Shown piece after piece: positions 16,448-24,704 of a DNA stretch of 64,000 nt. Origin of the DNA: Variovorax sp. PBS-H4 (GTDB lineage Bacteria > Pseudomonadota > Gammaproteobacteria > Burkholderiales > Burkholderiaceae_C); NCBI RefSeq assembly GCF_901827205.1, contig NZ_LR594675.1, forward strand, positions 3,658,001 to 3,722,000, read 5' to 3'. Position 1 is the stretch's first letter. Every line of letters starts with the position of its first letter. Both the position numbers and the translations under genes were made by a program. Below the pieces are notes generated by a model. It saw only the letters and a list, made by a program, of their open reading frames with translations, ran no database searches and was not told the DNA's origin.

Positions 16448-18742
16448 TCAGCCTGCGCGCACGCAGTCCGCGTAGTAGCGCTTCTTGCCGGTCTCGTCGA
16501 TGCGCGCCACCAGCCCATGGATGTCGGTCTCGAAGCCCGGGCACTCGCTGTTGAACTCGCGCGCGAACTTGAGATAGTCGACGATCTTCTTGTTGAAGAC
16601 CTCGCCCGGGATCAGCAGCGGAATGCCCGGCGGGTATGGGGTAATCAGACTGGTGGTGATCCGGCCCTCCAGTTGGTCGATCTCCACACGCTCGGTCTTG
16701 CGGTGCGCGATGTGGGCATAGGCATCGCTCGGCTTCATCGCCGGCTCGAGGTCGCTCAGGTACATCTCGGTCGTGAGGCGTGCCACGTCGTGGCGCGCAT
16801 AGAGCTCATGGACATGCTGGCAGAGGTCGCGCAGCCCCAGGCGCTCGTAGCCCGGGTGGCTCTGGCAGAACTCAGGCAGGATGCGCCACATCGGCTGGTT
16901 GCGCGCGTAGTCGTCCTTGAACTGCTGCAGCGCCGTGAGCAGCGTGTTCCAGCGGCCCTTGGTGATGCCGATGGTGAACATGATGAAAAAGCTGTAGAGC
17001 CCTGTCTTCTCGACGATCACGCCGTGCTCGGCGAGGAACTTGGTCACGATGCTGGCCGGTATGCCGGTGGCGGCGAACTTGCCGTTCAGGTCCAGGCCCG
17101 GCGTCACGATGGTGGACTTGATCGGGTCCAGCATGTTGAAGCCATCGGCGAGCTTGCCGAAGCCGTGCCAGTTGCGTGCTCCGTTCTTGGCGTTCGGGCC
17201 ACTGCGCGACTCACCGTGCATGATCCAGTCGCTGGCACGCCCGATGCCTTCCTCCACCAGCTTCTCGGGGCCCCACACCTTGAACCACCATTCGTCCTTG
17301 CCGAACTCCTCCTCCACCTTGCGCATGGCGCGGCGGAAGTCCAGCGCCTCGAGGATGCTTTCTTCCACCAGCGCCGTGCCGCCGGGCGGCTCCATCATCG
17401 CGGCGGCCACGTCGCAGCTGGCGATGATCGCGTACTGCGGGCTCGTCGAGGAGTGCATCAGGTAGGCCTCGTTGAAGAGGTCGCGATCGAGTGCACGGTT
17501 CTGCGAGTCCTGCACCAGCACGTGGCTGGCCTGGCTGATGCCGGCCAGCAGCTTGTGGGTGGACTGGGTCGCGAACACCAGCGACTCCTTGGGCCGCACA
17601 CGGCGCTTGCCCATCGCGTGGTACGTGCCGTAGAACGGGTGGAAGGCCGCATGCGGCAGCCATGCCTCGTCGAAATGCAGCGTGTCGACGTAGCCGTCGA
17701 GCATGCGCTTGATGGTCTCGGTGTTGTAGATCACACCGTCGTAGGTGGACTGCGTGAGCGTCATGACGCGCGGCTTGACCTTGTCGGCATCGACATGCGA
17801 AAGCAGCGGGTTGGCGCGGATCTTGTCCCTGATGGCCGCCGGCTCGAACTCACTCCGCGGGATTGGGCCGATGATGCCGAAGTGGTTGCGCGTCGGCTTC
17901 ATGAAGACGGGAATGGCGCCGGTCATGATGATGGCGTGGAGCACCGACTTGTGGCAGTTGCGGTCCACCACCACCACGTCGTCAGGGGCCACCGTGTGAT
18001 GCCACACCATCTTGTTGCTGGTGCTGGTGCCGTTGGTCACAAAGAAGCAATGGTCGGCGTTGAAGATGCGCGCCGCGTTGCGCTCGCTGGCCGCCACCGG
18101 GCCGGTGTGGTCGAGCAGTTGCCCCAGTTCCTCCACCGCGTTGCAGACGTCGGCGCGCAGCATGTTTTCGCCGAAGAACTGGTGGAACATCTGGCCGACC
18201 GGACTCTTGAGGAAGGCCACGCCCCCCGAATGGCCGGGGCAGTGCCAGGAATAGGAGCCGTCTTCCGCATAGTCGATCAGCGCCTTGAAAAATGGCGGCT
18301 GCACACCTTCGAGGTAGGACTTGGCCTCCCGGATGATGTGGCGCGCCACGAACTCCGGCGTGTCCTCGAACATGTGGATGAAGCCATGGAGCTCGCGCAG
18401 GATGTCGTTCGGCAGGTGGCGCGAGGTCTTCGTCTCACCGTAGATGTAGATCGGCACGTCGGCGTTCTTGCGCCTGACTTCGCCGATGAAGTTGCGCAGG
18501 TTCAACACTGCCGGGTCCAGGTCGGGGCCCGGGGTGAACTCCTCGTCGTCGATCGACAGGATGAAGGCGCTCGCTCGGCTCTGCTGCTGGGCAAATTGGC
18601 TCAGGTCGCCGTAGCTGGTGACGCCCAGCACCTCGAAGCCTTCGCTCTCGAAGGCCTGAGCCAAGGCGCGGATACTGAGTCCCGAGGTGTTCTCGGAGCG
18701 GAAGTCCTCGTCGATGATGACGATCGGAAAGCGGAATTTCAT
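16448..18742 (-). CDS. Orn/Lys/Arg decarboxylase, PLP-dependent fold-III-like class
   Basis: A 764-residue PLP enzyme of the bacterial biodegradative ornithine/lysine/arginine decarboxylase family. It has an N-terminal receiver-like wing domain (MKFRFPIVIIDEDFRSENTS), the aspartate-aminotransferase-type core with SYSWHCPGHSGGVAF and FVTNGTSTSNKMVWH, the PLP lysine Lys397 in QSTHKLLAGISQ, and a C-terminal domain ending near PYPPGIPLLIPGE. Such enzymes consume a proton per decarboxylation and serve acid resistance or polyamine supply. The sequence alone does not settle lysine, arginine or ornithine. The open frame upstream of 18742 (to 19303) is shadow sequence. No antiporter gene lies next to it. 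Confidence 0.9.
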   Translation of the reverse strand: MKFRFPIVIIDEDFRSENTSGLSIRALAQAFESEGFEVLGVTSYGDLSQFAQQQSRASAFILSIDDEEFTPGPDLDPAVLNLRNFIGEVRRKNADVPIYIYGETKTSRHLPNDILRELHGFIHMFEDTPEFVARHIIREAKSYLEGVQPPFFKALIDYAEDGSYSWHCPGHSGGVAFLKSPVGQMFHQFFGENMLRADVCNAVEELGQLLDHTGPVAASERNAARIFNADHCFFVTNGTSTSNKMVWHHTVAPDDVVVVDRNCHKSVLHAIIMTGAIPVFMKPTRNHFGIIGPIPRSEFEPAAIRDKIRANPLLSHVDADKVKPRVMTLTQSTYDGVIYNTETIKRMLDGYVDTLHFDEAWLPHAAFHPFYGTYHAMGKRRVRPKESLVFATQSTHKLLAGISQASHVLVQDSQNRALDRDLFNEAYLMHSSTSPQYAIIASCDVAAAMMEPPGGTALVEESILEALDFRRAMRKVEEEFGKDEWWFKVWGPEKLVEEGIGRASDWIMHGESRSGPNAKNGARNWHGFGKLADGFNMLDPIKSTIVTPGLDLNGKFAATGIPASIVTKFLAEHGVIVEKTGLYSFFIMFTIGITKGRWNTLLTALQQFKDDYARNQPMWRILPEFCQSHPGYERLGLRDLCQHVHELYARHDVARLTTEMYLSDLEPAMKPSDAYAHIAHRKTERVEIDQLEGRITTSLITPYPPGIPLLIPGEVFNKKIVDYLKFAREFNSECPGFETDIHGLVARIDETGKKRYYADCVRAG

Positions 18743-18859
18743 GGGGGGCTCCGGGGGGCGGGACAAGCAAACAGGCGCGAAGTGTACGGAATTCAGATGA
18801 AGGGATGGCCGCGCTTTTGACACAGAATGTCGTGCCTTTACTTGGAGAGGAGTCGTGAC

Positions 18860-19285
18860 ATGGCAAGTTCCACCGTCTGGTGGCTGATCGCGGGCGGCGC
18901 GATCGTGCTGGAGCTGCTCTCCGGCACGGTCTATCTGCTGCTGCTGAGTGCGGGTTTCGCGGCAGCGGCCATCTCGGCGCATGCGGGTGCGGGGCTGGGC
19001 ACACAGTTGGTCGTGGCAGCGGTCGTCGGCGTCGGGGCGGTGCTCGTCTGGCACACGATCCGGCGCAAGCGCCCCGCCGAGCCGCCGGCCGCCGCCAACC
19101 GCGACATCAACCTGGACATCGGCGAACGCGTCTTTGTCGAGGCCTGGAACCCCGACGGCACGGCTACCGTGCGGTACCGCGGCGCGCAATGGACGGTGGT
19201 GCCCCGGGCCGGCGCCACGCCCGCCACCGGCGAGCACCAGGTGGCCGAAGTCGTCGGCAGCAGGCTGGTCGTCGACAAGATCTGA
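18860..19285 (+). CDS. NfeD-family membrane protein
   Basis: A 141-residue protein with an N-terminal membrane region (SSTVWWLIAGGAIVLELLSG, then a second pair of spans) and a C-terminal soluble OB-fold NfeD domain (INLDIGERVFVEAWNPDG to GSRLVVDKI). Short NfeD proteins work with SPFH/stomatin proteins, and the next gene is one. The ATG at 18860 follows GGAGAGGAG at 18844-18852, a strong ribosome-binding site that decides this start over one 11 codons upstream. Gap to the SPFH gene: 35 bases. Confidence 0.9.
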   Translation: MASSTVWWLIAGGAIVLELLSGTVYLLLLSAGFAAAAISAHAGAGLGTQLVVAAVVGVGAVLVWHTIRRKRPAEPPAAANRDINLDIGERVFVEAWNPDGTATVRYRGAQWTVVPRAGATPATGEHQVAEVVGSRLVVDKI

Positions 19286-19320
19286 TACGCAAGCAACAAG
19301 CACAACGAGGAAGCATCTTC

Positions 19321-20250
19321 ATGGAATTCACCGTCCCCCTGGTCCTGCTGGTCATCGCGGTCATCGTCATCAGCCAGTCCATCAAGTTCGTGCCGCAGCA
19401 GAACGCCTGGGTGCGCGAACGGCTGGGCAAGTACCACAACACGATGACGCCCGGCCCCAACTTCTTGATCCCCTTCATCGACAAGGTGGCCTACAAGCAC
19501 AGCCTCAAGGAGATCCCGCTGGATGTGCCGAGCCAGATCTGCATCACGCGCGACAACACGCAGTTGCAGGTCGACGGCATCCTCTACTTCCAGGTCACCG
19601 ACCCGATGCGCGCGAGCTACGGCTCGTCGAACTACATCGTGGCCGTCACGCAACTGGCGCAGACATCGCTGCGCAGCGTGATCGGCAAGCTCGAGCTCGA
19701 CAAGACCTTCGAGGAGCGCGACATCATCAACGCGCAAGTGGTGGCCGCCATCGACGAGGCGGCGCTGAACTGGGGCGTGAAGGTGCTGCGCTACGAGATC
19801 AAGGACCTGACGCCGCCGAAAGAGATCCTTCAGGCGATGCAGCGCCAGATCACGGCCGAGCGCGAGAAGCGCGCGCTGATCGCCGCGTCCGAAGGCCGCC
19901 GCCAGGAGCAGATCAACATCGCCACCGGCGAGCGCGAGGCCTTCATCGCGCGGTCGGAGGGTGAGAAACAGGCCCAGATCAACAACGCCCAGGGCGAGGC
20001 CGCTGCCATCACGGCGGTGGCGGAGGCCACTGCCGGCGCCATTGAACGCGTGGCTGCCGCCATCCGCCAGCCCGGCGGCGAACAGGCCGTGCAGCTCAAG
20101 GTCGCCGAGCGCGCCGTGGATGCCTACGGCAAAGTCGCAGCCGACGCGACCACCACGCTGATCGTCCCCAGCAACATGAACGAAACCGCGGCGCTCATCG
20201 CTTCGGCGATGCGCATGGTGCAGGCCGGAAAGACGTCGACAGCCGCCTGA
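19321..20250 (+). CDS. SPFH/stomatin-domain membrane protein (QmcA-like)
   Basis: A 309-residue protein with one N-terminal membrane anchor (FTVPLVLLVIAVIVISQSIK) and a stomatin/prohibitin (SPFH) domain: KFVPQQNAWVRERLGKYHNT, DGILYFQVTDPMRASYG and TFEERDIINAQVVAAIDEAA. A coiled-coil flotillin-like tail rich in Glu/Ala/Lys follows (EREKRALIAASEGRRQEQIN). Such proteins form large oligomeric rings in the membrane and often regulate FtsH-type proteolysis or membrane organisation. The pairing with the NfeD gene just upstream is the usual operon. The gene is followed by tRNA-Ser. Confidence 0.92.
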   Translation: MEFTVPLVLLVIAVIVISQSIKFVPQQNAWVRERLGKYHNTMTPGPNFLIPFIDKVAYKHSLKEIPLDVPSQICITRDNTQLQVDGILYFQVTDPMRASYGSSNYIVAVTQLAQTSLRSVIGKLELDKTFEERDIINAQVVAAIDEAALNWGVKVLRYEIKDLTPPKEILQAMQRQITAEREKRALIAASEGRRQEQINIATGEREAFIARSEGEKQAQINNAQGEAAAITAVAEATAGAIERVAAAIRQPGGEQAVQLKVAERAVDAYGKVAADATTTLIVPSNMNETAALIASAMRMVQAGKTSTAA

Positions 20251-20270
20251 GAGGGCTCGATCCCCGCTGC

Positions 20271-20276
20271 TACAAT
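20271..20276 (+). promoter_or_regulatory. Possible -10 element for tRNA-Ser
   Basis: TACAAT sits 10 bases before the first base of the mature tRNA-Ser, in the 36-base gap after the SPFH stop. This spacing would place the transcription start a few bases before the tRNA. I see no good -35 at the expected distance, so this is tentative. Confidence 0.35.
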
Positions 20277-20286
20277 CGCGGGCTTC

Positions 20287-20377
20287 GGAGCGGTGGATGA
20301 GTGGTTTAAGTCGCACGCCTGGAAAGCGTGTGAGGGTTAATAGCCCTCCGCGGGTTCGAATCCCGCCTGCTCCGCCA
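20287..20377 (+). tRNA. tRNA-Ser (anticodon GGA)
   Basis: The 91-base class II tRNA runs from GGAGCGG to the encoded CCA. The acceptor pairs with CTGCTCC (one G-U). The D-arm is followed by the anticodon arm with loop CTGGAAA (anticodon GGA, reading UCC/UCU serine codons), a long variable arm (GAGGGTTAATAGCCCTC) and the T-arm GGGTTCGAATCCC. The long variable arm is diagnostic for tRNA-Ser. A hairpin terminator follows 13 bases later. Confidence 0.97.
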
Positions 20378-20390
20378 CTCGATTTCAGGA

Positions 20391-20412
20391 AGCCCGCGAA
20401 AGCGGGCTTTTT
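20391..20412 (+). terminator. Rho-independent terminator after tRNA-Ser
   Basis: A 7-bp GC-rich stem AGCCCGC/GCGGGCT with a GAAA tetraloop is followed by a T run, 13 bases after the tRNA CCA. It should end the tRNA-Ser transcript. Confidence 0.9.
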
Positions 20413-20549
20413 GCTGAGCGGTCGTTAGGTTTCAATCGCCCAAGTGGCATCGTTCTCGTGCGAATTTTCCTACACGACAGCGGGCGGCTTGGGCGGCATC
20501 GAGAATGCTGCACCGCGTTAGGCTTTCGGCTTCATAGGCAAGAAAGCGC

Positions 20550-20930
20550 ATGACGCTCCCGACCTTCCTTGTTGAAGACAACAAGACGATCCGCGACAAC
20601 CTGATTCCTGCACTCGAGGACCTGGTCGGCGCCCGCATTGTCGGTTGTGCCGAGGGCGAGAACGAGGCGGCCCTGTGGCTGGCCTCGCACGCCGGCGACT
20701 GGCAGCTGGTGGTGGTGGATGTGTTCCTCAAGCAAGGCTCCGGCTTGGGCGTCCTGAGGACCTGCAAGCAGCGCAGTGCAAAGCAGCGCGCAGTGGTCCT
20801 GAGCAACTACGTGAACCCCGACATCCGCGCGCGATGCGAGGCGCTGGGCGCCGACGCCGTTTTCGACAAGTCGCGGGAGCTCGAAGCCTTCTTCGACTAC
20901 TGCAACGACACCAGCCGGAACGCCACGTAA
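20550..20930 (+). CDS. stand-alone receiver-domain response regulator
   Basis: The 126-residue product is a single CheY-like receiver domain with no output domain. The acidic pair Glu9/Asp10 (FLVEDN), the phosphoacceptor Asp57 in LVVVDVFLKQGSGLGVL, a Ser in VVLSNYV and a Lys in AVFDKSRELEAF are in the expected order. No histidine kinase or target gene is adjacent: a tRNA-Ser lies upstream and a convergent transporter lipoprotein downstream. Partners must be encoded elsewhere. It could act as a phosphorelay intermediate or bind a protein target directly. The gene has its own upstream gap of about 140 bases and ends at a strong hairpin. Confidence 0.85.
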   Translation: MTLPTFLVEDNKTIRDNLIPALEDLVGARIVGCAEGENEAALWLASHAGDWQLVVVDVFLKQGSGLGVLRTCKQRSAKQRAVVLSNYVNPDIRARCEALGADAVFDKSRELEAFFDYCNDTSRNAT

Positions 20931-20953
20931 AAAAGGGCCCCGAGGGGGCCCTT
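20929..20953 (-). terminator. Terminator between convergent receiver and binding-protein genes
   Basis: A 9-bp stem AAGGGCCCC/GGGGCCCTT with a 3-base loop is followed on the minus strand by a run of T. It lies 25 bases after the stop of the amino-acid binding protein gene (minus) and right at the stop of the receiver gene (plus), so it probably works in both directions. Confidence 0.85.
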
Positions 20954-20977
20954 ACTCTGGATGCAGGCGGCGTTGCT

Positions 20978-22195
20978 TCAGCTCGCGCCACGCACCACCG
21001 CGATCTGCGTGCGTGCGCCACCCTTGTAGGTGTAGATCGTCAGTGCGCCATTCTTGATGTCGCCCTTCTCGTCGAAAGCGATCGGGCCGGTCACGCCCTT
21101 GTACTGGATCTTGCCGAGTTCCGGCAGGTACTTTTCGGGATCGGAAGAACCGGCCTTCACCATGGCCTCGGCCAGCACGTTGACCGCGTCGTAGACGTAC
21201 GGCGCATAGATTTGCACGTCGACACCGTTCTTGGCCTTGAACTTGGTCTTGAAGTCTTCCAGCGGCTGCTTGAAGTCGCCTTCGACACCGCCGGCTTCGG
21301 CGCACACCACCATGTCTTCACCGATCGCATCGCCGGCCAGCTTGGCCAGTTCGCCGGTGCACAGGCCGTCGCCGCCCATGAACTTGACGTTCATGCCGAG
21401 TTGCTTGACCTGCTTGAGCATCGGGCCGCCCACGGCATCCATGCCGCCGAAGAACAGCACGTCCGGCTTGGCGCCCTTGAGCTTGGTCAGGATGGCGTTG
21501 AAATCAGTCGACTTGTCGGTGGTGAACTCGTGGCCGACGATCGTGCCGCCCGCGGCCTTGACCGCTTTCTCGAATTCCTCGGCGACGCCCTGGCCATAGG
21601 CCGTGCGGTCGTCGATCACGGCGATGTTCTTGCCTTTCAGCGTATCGACCGCGTACTTGCCCAGCGTGCCGCCGAGCTGCGTGTCGTCAGCCACCACGCG
21701 GAAGGTGGTCTTGAAGCCTTGGCGGGTGTACTTGGGGTTGGTGGCCGAAGGCGAAACTTGCGGGATGCCGGCGTCGCTGTAGAGCTTGGAAGCCGGAATG
21801 GTGGTGCCCGAATTCAGGTGGCCGACGATGCCGTTGACCTTGCTGTCGACCAGCTTCTGCGCGACCGCGGTGCCTTGCTTCGGATCGGCCGCGTCGTCTT
21901 CGGCGAGCAGCTCGAACTTGGCAACCTTGTCACCGATCTTGAGGCCCTTGGCATTCAGGTCCTCGATGGCCATGCGCGCGCCGAGCTCGTTGTCCTTGCC
22001 GAGGTGCGCGATGGCGCCGCTGGTCGGGCCGACGTGACCGATCTTGACCACCAATGCATCGGCCGGAGGAGCCGCAGGTGCAGGCGCTGCCGCGGTCGGT
22101 GCCGGCGCAGGGGCCGGCGCCGCTGCTTCTTCCTTCTTGCCGCAAGCTACGAGCGTGAGTGCCGCGAGCGCGACTGCAGACCATTTCAATTGCAT
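20978..22195 (-). CDS. branched-chain amino acid ABC transporter binding lipoprotein (LivJ/LivK type)
   Basis: A 405-residue periplasmic binding protein of the Leu/Ile/Val (peripla_BP_6) family. It begins MQLKWSAVALAALTLVACGK with a lipobox, so Cys18 is probably lipidated, followed by an Ala/Pro-rich linker. The binding domain shows VKIGHVGPTSGAIAHLGKDN, NGIVGHLNSGTTIPASKLYS and NIAVIDDRTAYGQGVAEEF. GGAGG lies 7 bases before the ATG at 22195, which decides the start. No Liv permease or ATPase genes are adjacent. As a lipoprotein, it would stay membrane-bound, unlike the soluble LivJ of enterics. Confidence 0.9.
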   Translation of the reverse strand: MQLKWSAVALAALTLVACGKKEEAAAPAPAPAPTAAAPAPAAPPADALVVKIGHVGPTSGAIAHLGKDNELGARMAIEDLNAKGLKIGDKVAKFELLAEDDAADPKQGTAVAQKLVDSKVNGIVGHLNSGTTIPASKLYSDAGIPQVSPSATNPKYTRQGFKTTFRVVADDTQLGGTLGKYAVDTLKGKNIAVIDDRTAYGQGVAEEFEKAVKAAGGTIVGHEFTTDKSTDFNAILTKLKGAKPDVLFFGGMDAVGGPMLKQVKQLGMNVKFMGGDGLCTGELAKLAGDAIGEDMVVCAEAGGVEGDFKQPLEDFKTKFKAKNGVDVQIYAPYVYDAVNVLAEAMVKAGSSDPEKYLPELGKIQYKGVTGPIAFDEKGDIKNGALTIYTYKGGARTQIAVVRGAS

Positions 22196-22331
22196 GAGGA
22201 ACCTCCAGGTATTGGTGGATAAGAACACTAGATATACGGCCTTTGATCCGAGCATGAACCCTCAGCAAGTTTCACGCCGCAGACCCTCAGCGCCTTGCGC
22301 CTTCGACCTGGCGCGCAGTGTAGCCCAAGGA

Positions 22332-22724
22332 TCAGGGGCGAAAGGGTGGCGTAGACCCTGGGTTGTCGGACAGTTCCTGGGCCAGGGCCTGGCTCACCAG
22401 CTCGCGCAGGACCGCCTCGATTTCCTCGCGCAGGCGCGGGATCATGTTGTCGAGTTGTTGCTGAACGGCAGCTGACACCGTGTCGCTCAGGCGCTCCTCG
22501 AGCGAGAGGTCGACCCGCTGCAGCACGCGATGCAGCAGATGCTCCTCGACGCGGAAGGCATCGGCTTCCAGAAGCAGGGCCTTCGGATCGTTCGCGACCG
22601 CCTGCGAAGCGTCCGCGGCGACAGCCGGCTCGGGGGCCGGCATGCTCGCGGGGACCGCGTCGGCCGGAACCTCCAGCACGGTGGTGAGCGTCGGCACGAA
22701 GCGTGGCGGGGTGCGGCCGGACAT
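22332..22724 (-). CDS. conserved hypothetical protein downstream of holC
   Basis: A 130-residue protein I do not recognise. The N-terminal half is Pro/Ala/Val-rich and probably unstructured (TTVLEVPADAVPASMPAPEP). The second half is a predicted amphipathic helical region with heptad-like Leu/Val spacing (LLHRVLQRVDLSLEERLSDT; LREEIEAVLRELVSQALAQE), suggesting a coiled coil or self-association. No signal peptide or membrane span is seen. Its ATG shares one base with the holC stop (TGATG), so it is the last gene of pepA-holC and probably translationally coupled. A link to DNA polymerase III is only guilt by association. Confidence 0.7.
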   Translation of the reverse strand: MSGRTPPRFVPTLTTVLEVPADAVPASMPAPEPAVAADASQAVANDPKALLLEADAFRVEEHLLHRVLQRVDLSLEERLSDTVSAAVQQQLDNMIPRLREEIEAVLRELVSQALAQELSDNPGSTPPFRP

Positions 22725-23161
22725 CAGGCAGCGCTCCCCGCGAAGTCGTGGCGCTGGATGGCGTAGCCGCGGTCGGCGTAGTGCCGCCAGCGAAGGCGGC
22801 CGGCCTGGCGGTCGGCATCGTCGGCGCTCACGATGTCGATCAGCCGGTTGAAGCGTTCGAAGCCACCCGGTATCGCGTGACCGAGGTTCACCAGCACTTC
22901 GCGATGCGGCAACCGCGCATCGCCGCTTTCTGCCAGCACCACCGGCGAGCGCGCGACCGTGTGCGGCTCGCCATCGCAGCGGCAGTGGGCGATGAACTCC
23001 GCGGGCGCAAAGGTCCAGAGCGCGAGGTCGACGGCTTCCAGCATCGGCGCGTCGCCGACCACCACCACGCGCGCCCCGCGCACGCCGACCGCCTTGCGCA
23101 GCAAGCGGCAGGCGTAGTTCACCTTGTCCGGCGTGTTGAAGTGGAAGTCGATTTCGGTCAT
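22724..23161 (-). CDS. holC: DNA polymerase III subunit chi
   Basis: HolC (chi) links the clamp loader to SSB at the replication fork. The 145-residue product begins MTEIDFHFNTPDKVNYACRL and contains LLRKAVGVRGARVVVVGDAP, LWTFAPAEFIAHC and NLGHAIPGGFERFNRLIDIV, all typical of chi. The open frame extends upstream into pepA, but the family start is the ATG at 23161. It follows pepA after 25 bases, the conserved pepA-holC order of many proteobacteria; valS is not next in line here. Confidence 0.93.
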   Translation of the reverse strand: MTEIDFHFNTPDKVNYACRLLRKAVGVRGARVVVVGDAPMLEAVDLALWTFAPAEFIAHCRCDGEPHTVARSPVVLAESGDARLPHREVLVNLGHAIPGGFERFNRLIDIVSADDADRQAGRLRWRHYADRGYAIQRHDFAGSAA

Positions 23162-23186
23162 GGCCGTTGCCGGTGCGTTCGGTGCG

Positions 23187-24683
23187 TTACCGGGCCTTGG
23201 CGGGTTTGCGGGCCTTGGGGGGCGGCACCGGCTGGGCGCCGCCTTGGCGAGCCCGCTCCAGCAGATACGACAGCAGCAGGCCGACGGGCCTCCCAGTCGC
23301 GCCCTTGGCAGCCCCGCTCTTCCACGCCGTGCCCGCGATGTCCAGGTGCGCCCAGGGAAAGTCGCCCGCGAAGCGCTGCAAGAACTTGGCCGCGGTGACT
23401 GCGCCGCCGGCGCGGCCCGCGACGTTCGCCACGTCGGCGAAATTGGTCTTGAGGCCCTCGGCGTAGTCCTCGTCCAGCGGCATCCGCCAGCAGCGGTCCT
23501 GTGAAGCCTCGCCGGCCGCGAGCAGCGCGTCGGCCAGCGCGTCGTCGCTGGAAAAGAGGCCGCTGCGCACACCGCCCAGCGCTACCACGCAGGCGCCGGT
23601 CAGCGTGGCGATATCGACCACCACCGCGGGATTGAAGCGTCTGGCGTAGGTCAGCGCGTCGCACAGGATCAGGCGCCCCTCTGCATCGGTATTGAGGATC
23701 TCGATGGTCTGCCCGCTCATGCTGGTGACCACGTCGCCGGGCTTGATCGCGCGGCCGTCGTTCATGTTCTCGCAGGTCGGGATCAGGCCTACGACGTTGA
23801 TCGGGGGACGGATGTCGCCGAGCGCGCGGAACACGCCCAGCACGCTGGCGGCGCCGCACATGTCGAACTTCATCTCGTCCATCTCGGCCGCCGGCTTGAG
23901 CGAGACGCCACCGGTGTCGAAGGTGATGCCCTTGCCCACCAGCACCACGGGCGCGTCGCCCTTGGAGGCACCCTGATAGCGCAGCACGATGAATCGCAGC
24001 GGCTCGGCCGAACCTTGTGCCACCGCACTGAACGCGCCCATGCCAAGCTTCTGGACTTCCTTGGGCCCCAGCACCTCGCACTTCAGGTGCGGCAGTTCTG
24101 CGAGTTCCTGCGCCGCATCGGCCAGCATCGAGGGGGTGCAGTAGTTGCCGGGCCGGTTGGCCCATTCCTTGGCCAGCTCGATGCCCGCGACCGTGGCCAC
24201 CGCCTCGTCGAAGGTCCCGCGCAGTGCTGCCGAATCGGGCACGCCGAAGCTCAGCTGCCGAATCGAGCGCGGCTCGGGCTTGGACTTGGTGGCGGTGTAG
24301 ACATAGCTCGCATCGGCCGACGCGATCACCGCGCTGCGCAGCCCCGCCGCGTCGGCGCCCTGGGCGAAAACGATCGCCACTCGCTTGGGGTCTGCCGCCT
24401 TGACCGCGGCAATGGCGGCCAGAACGCCGGTGCGCACCGAGGCAGGCTTGCCGTCCCCCACCGACGCCAGCAGCACGCGCGGCGCCGCCACGCCCGGCGG
24501 GCGGTACAAGGCCAGCAGCTTGCCCGCCTTGTCGCCCAGGTCGCCGGCCTTCTGGGCATCGGCCACGAGCGCGGCGATCACATCCTTGTTGGGAGAGGTT
24601 CCAGCTGCGGCGAGCACGATCAGCGCATCGCATTTCTCATTGGCAGCCTGGGTGGTGGAGAGGGTCTTGAGTTGAAAGTCCAT
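23187..24683 (-). CDS. pepA: leucyl aminopeptidase (M17 family)
   Basis: A cytosolic hexameric aminopeptidase with two metals per site that cleaves N-terminal residues. In some bacteria PepA also binds DNA. The 498-residue product has the M17 signature NTDAEGRLILCDALTYARRF, and the metal- and substrate-binding segment VGKGITFDTGGVSLKPAAEMDE is present in order (VGKGITFDTGG, then EMDEMKFDM). The ATG at 24683 has AAGGA 5 bases upstream. Its start lies only 21 bases from that of the divergent lptF, so the two promoters must overlap coding sequence. Confidence 0.96.
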   Translation of the reverse strand: MDFQLKTLSTTQAANEKCDALIVLAAAGTSPNKDVIAALVADAQKAGDLGDKAGKLLALYRPPGVAAPRVLLASVGDGKPASVRTGVLAAIAAVKAADPKRVAIVFAQGADAAGLRSAVIASADASYVYTATKSKPEPRSIRQLSFGVPDSAALRGTFDEAVATVAGIELAKEWANRPGNYCTPSMLADAAQELAELPHLKCEVLGPKEVQKLGMGAFSAVAQGSAEPLRFIVLRYQGASKGDAPVVLVGKGITFDTGGVSLKPAAEMDEMKFDMCGAASVLGVFRALGDIRPPINVVGLIPTCENMNDGRAIKPGDVVTSMSGQTIEILNTDAEGRLILCDALTYARRFNPAVVVDIATLTGACVVALGGVRSGLFSSDDALADALLAAGEASQDRCWRMPLDEDYAEGLKTNFADVANVAGRAGGAVTAAKFLQRFAGDFPWAHLDIAGTAWKSGAAKGATGRPVGLLLSYLLERARQGGAQPVPPPKARKPAKAR

Positions 24684-24704
24684 AATCCTTTTTTTCCCTC
24701 GACG

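Noticed and set aside
16448..16460. Terminator between the convergent DMT and decarboxylase genes
   Set aside because: The gap is only 6 bases, and no GC stem with a T run was found in the neighbouring coding ends.
24684..24704. T-rich run before lptF as a terminator
   Set aside because: There is no stem next to it, and it lies between two divergent starts where a terminator would make no sense.
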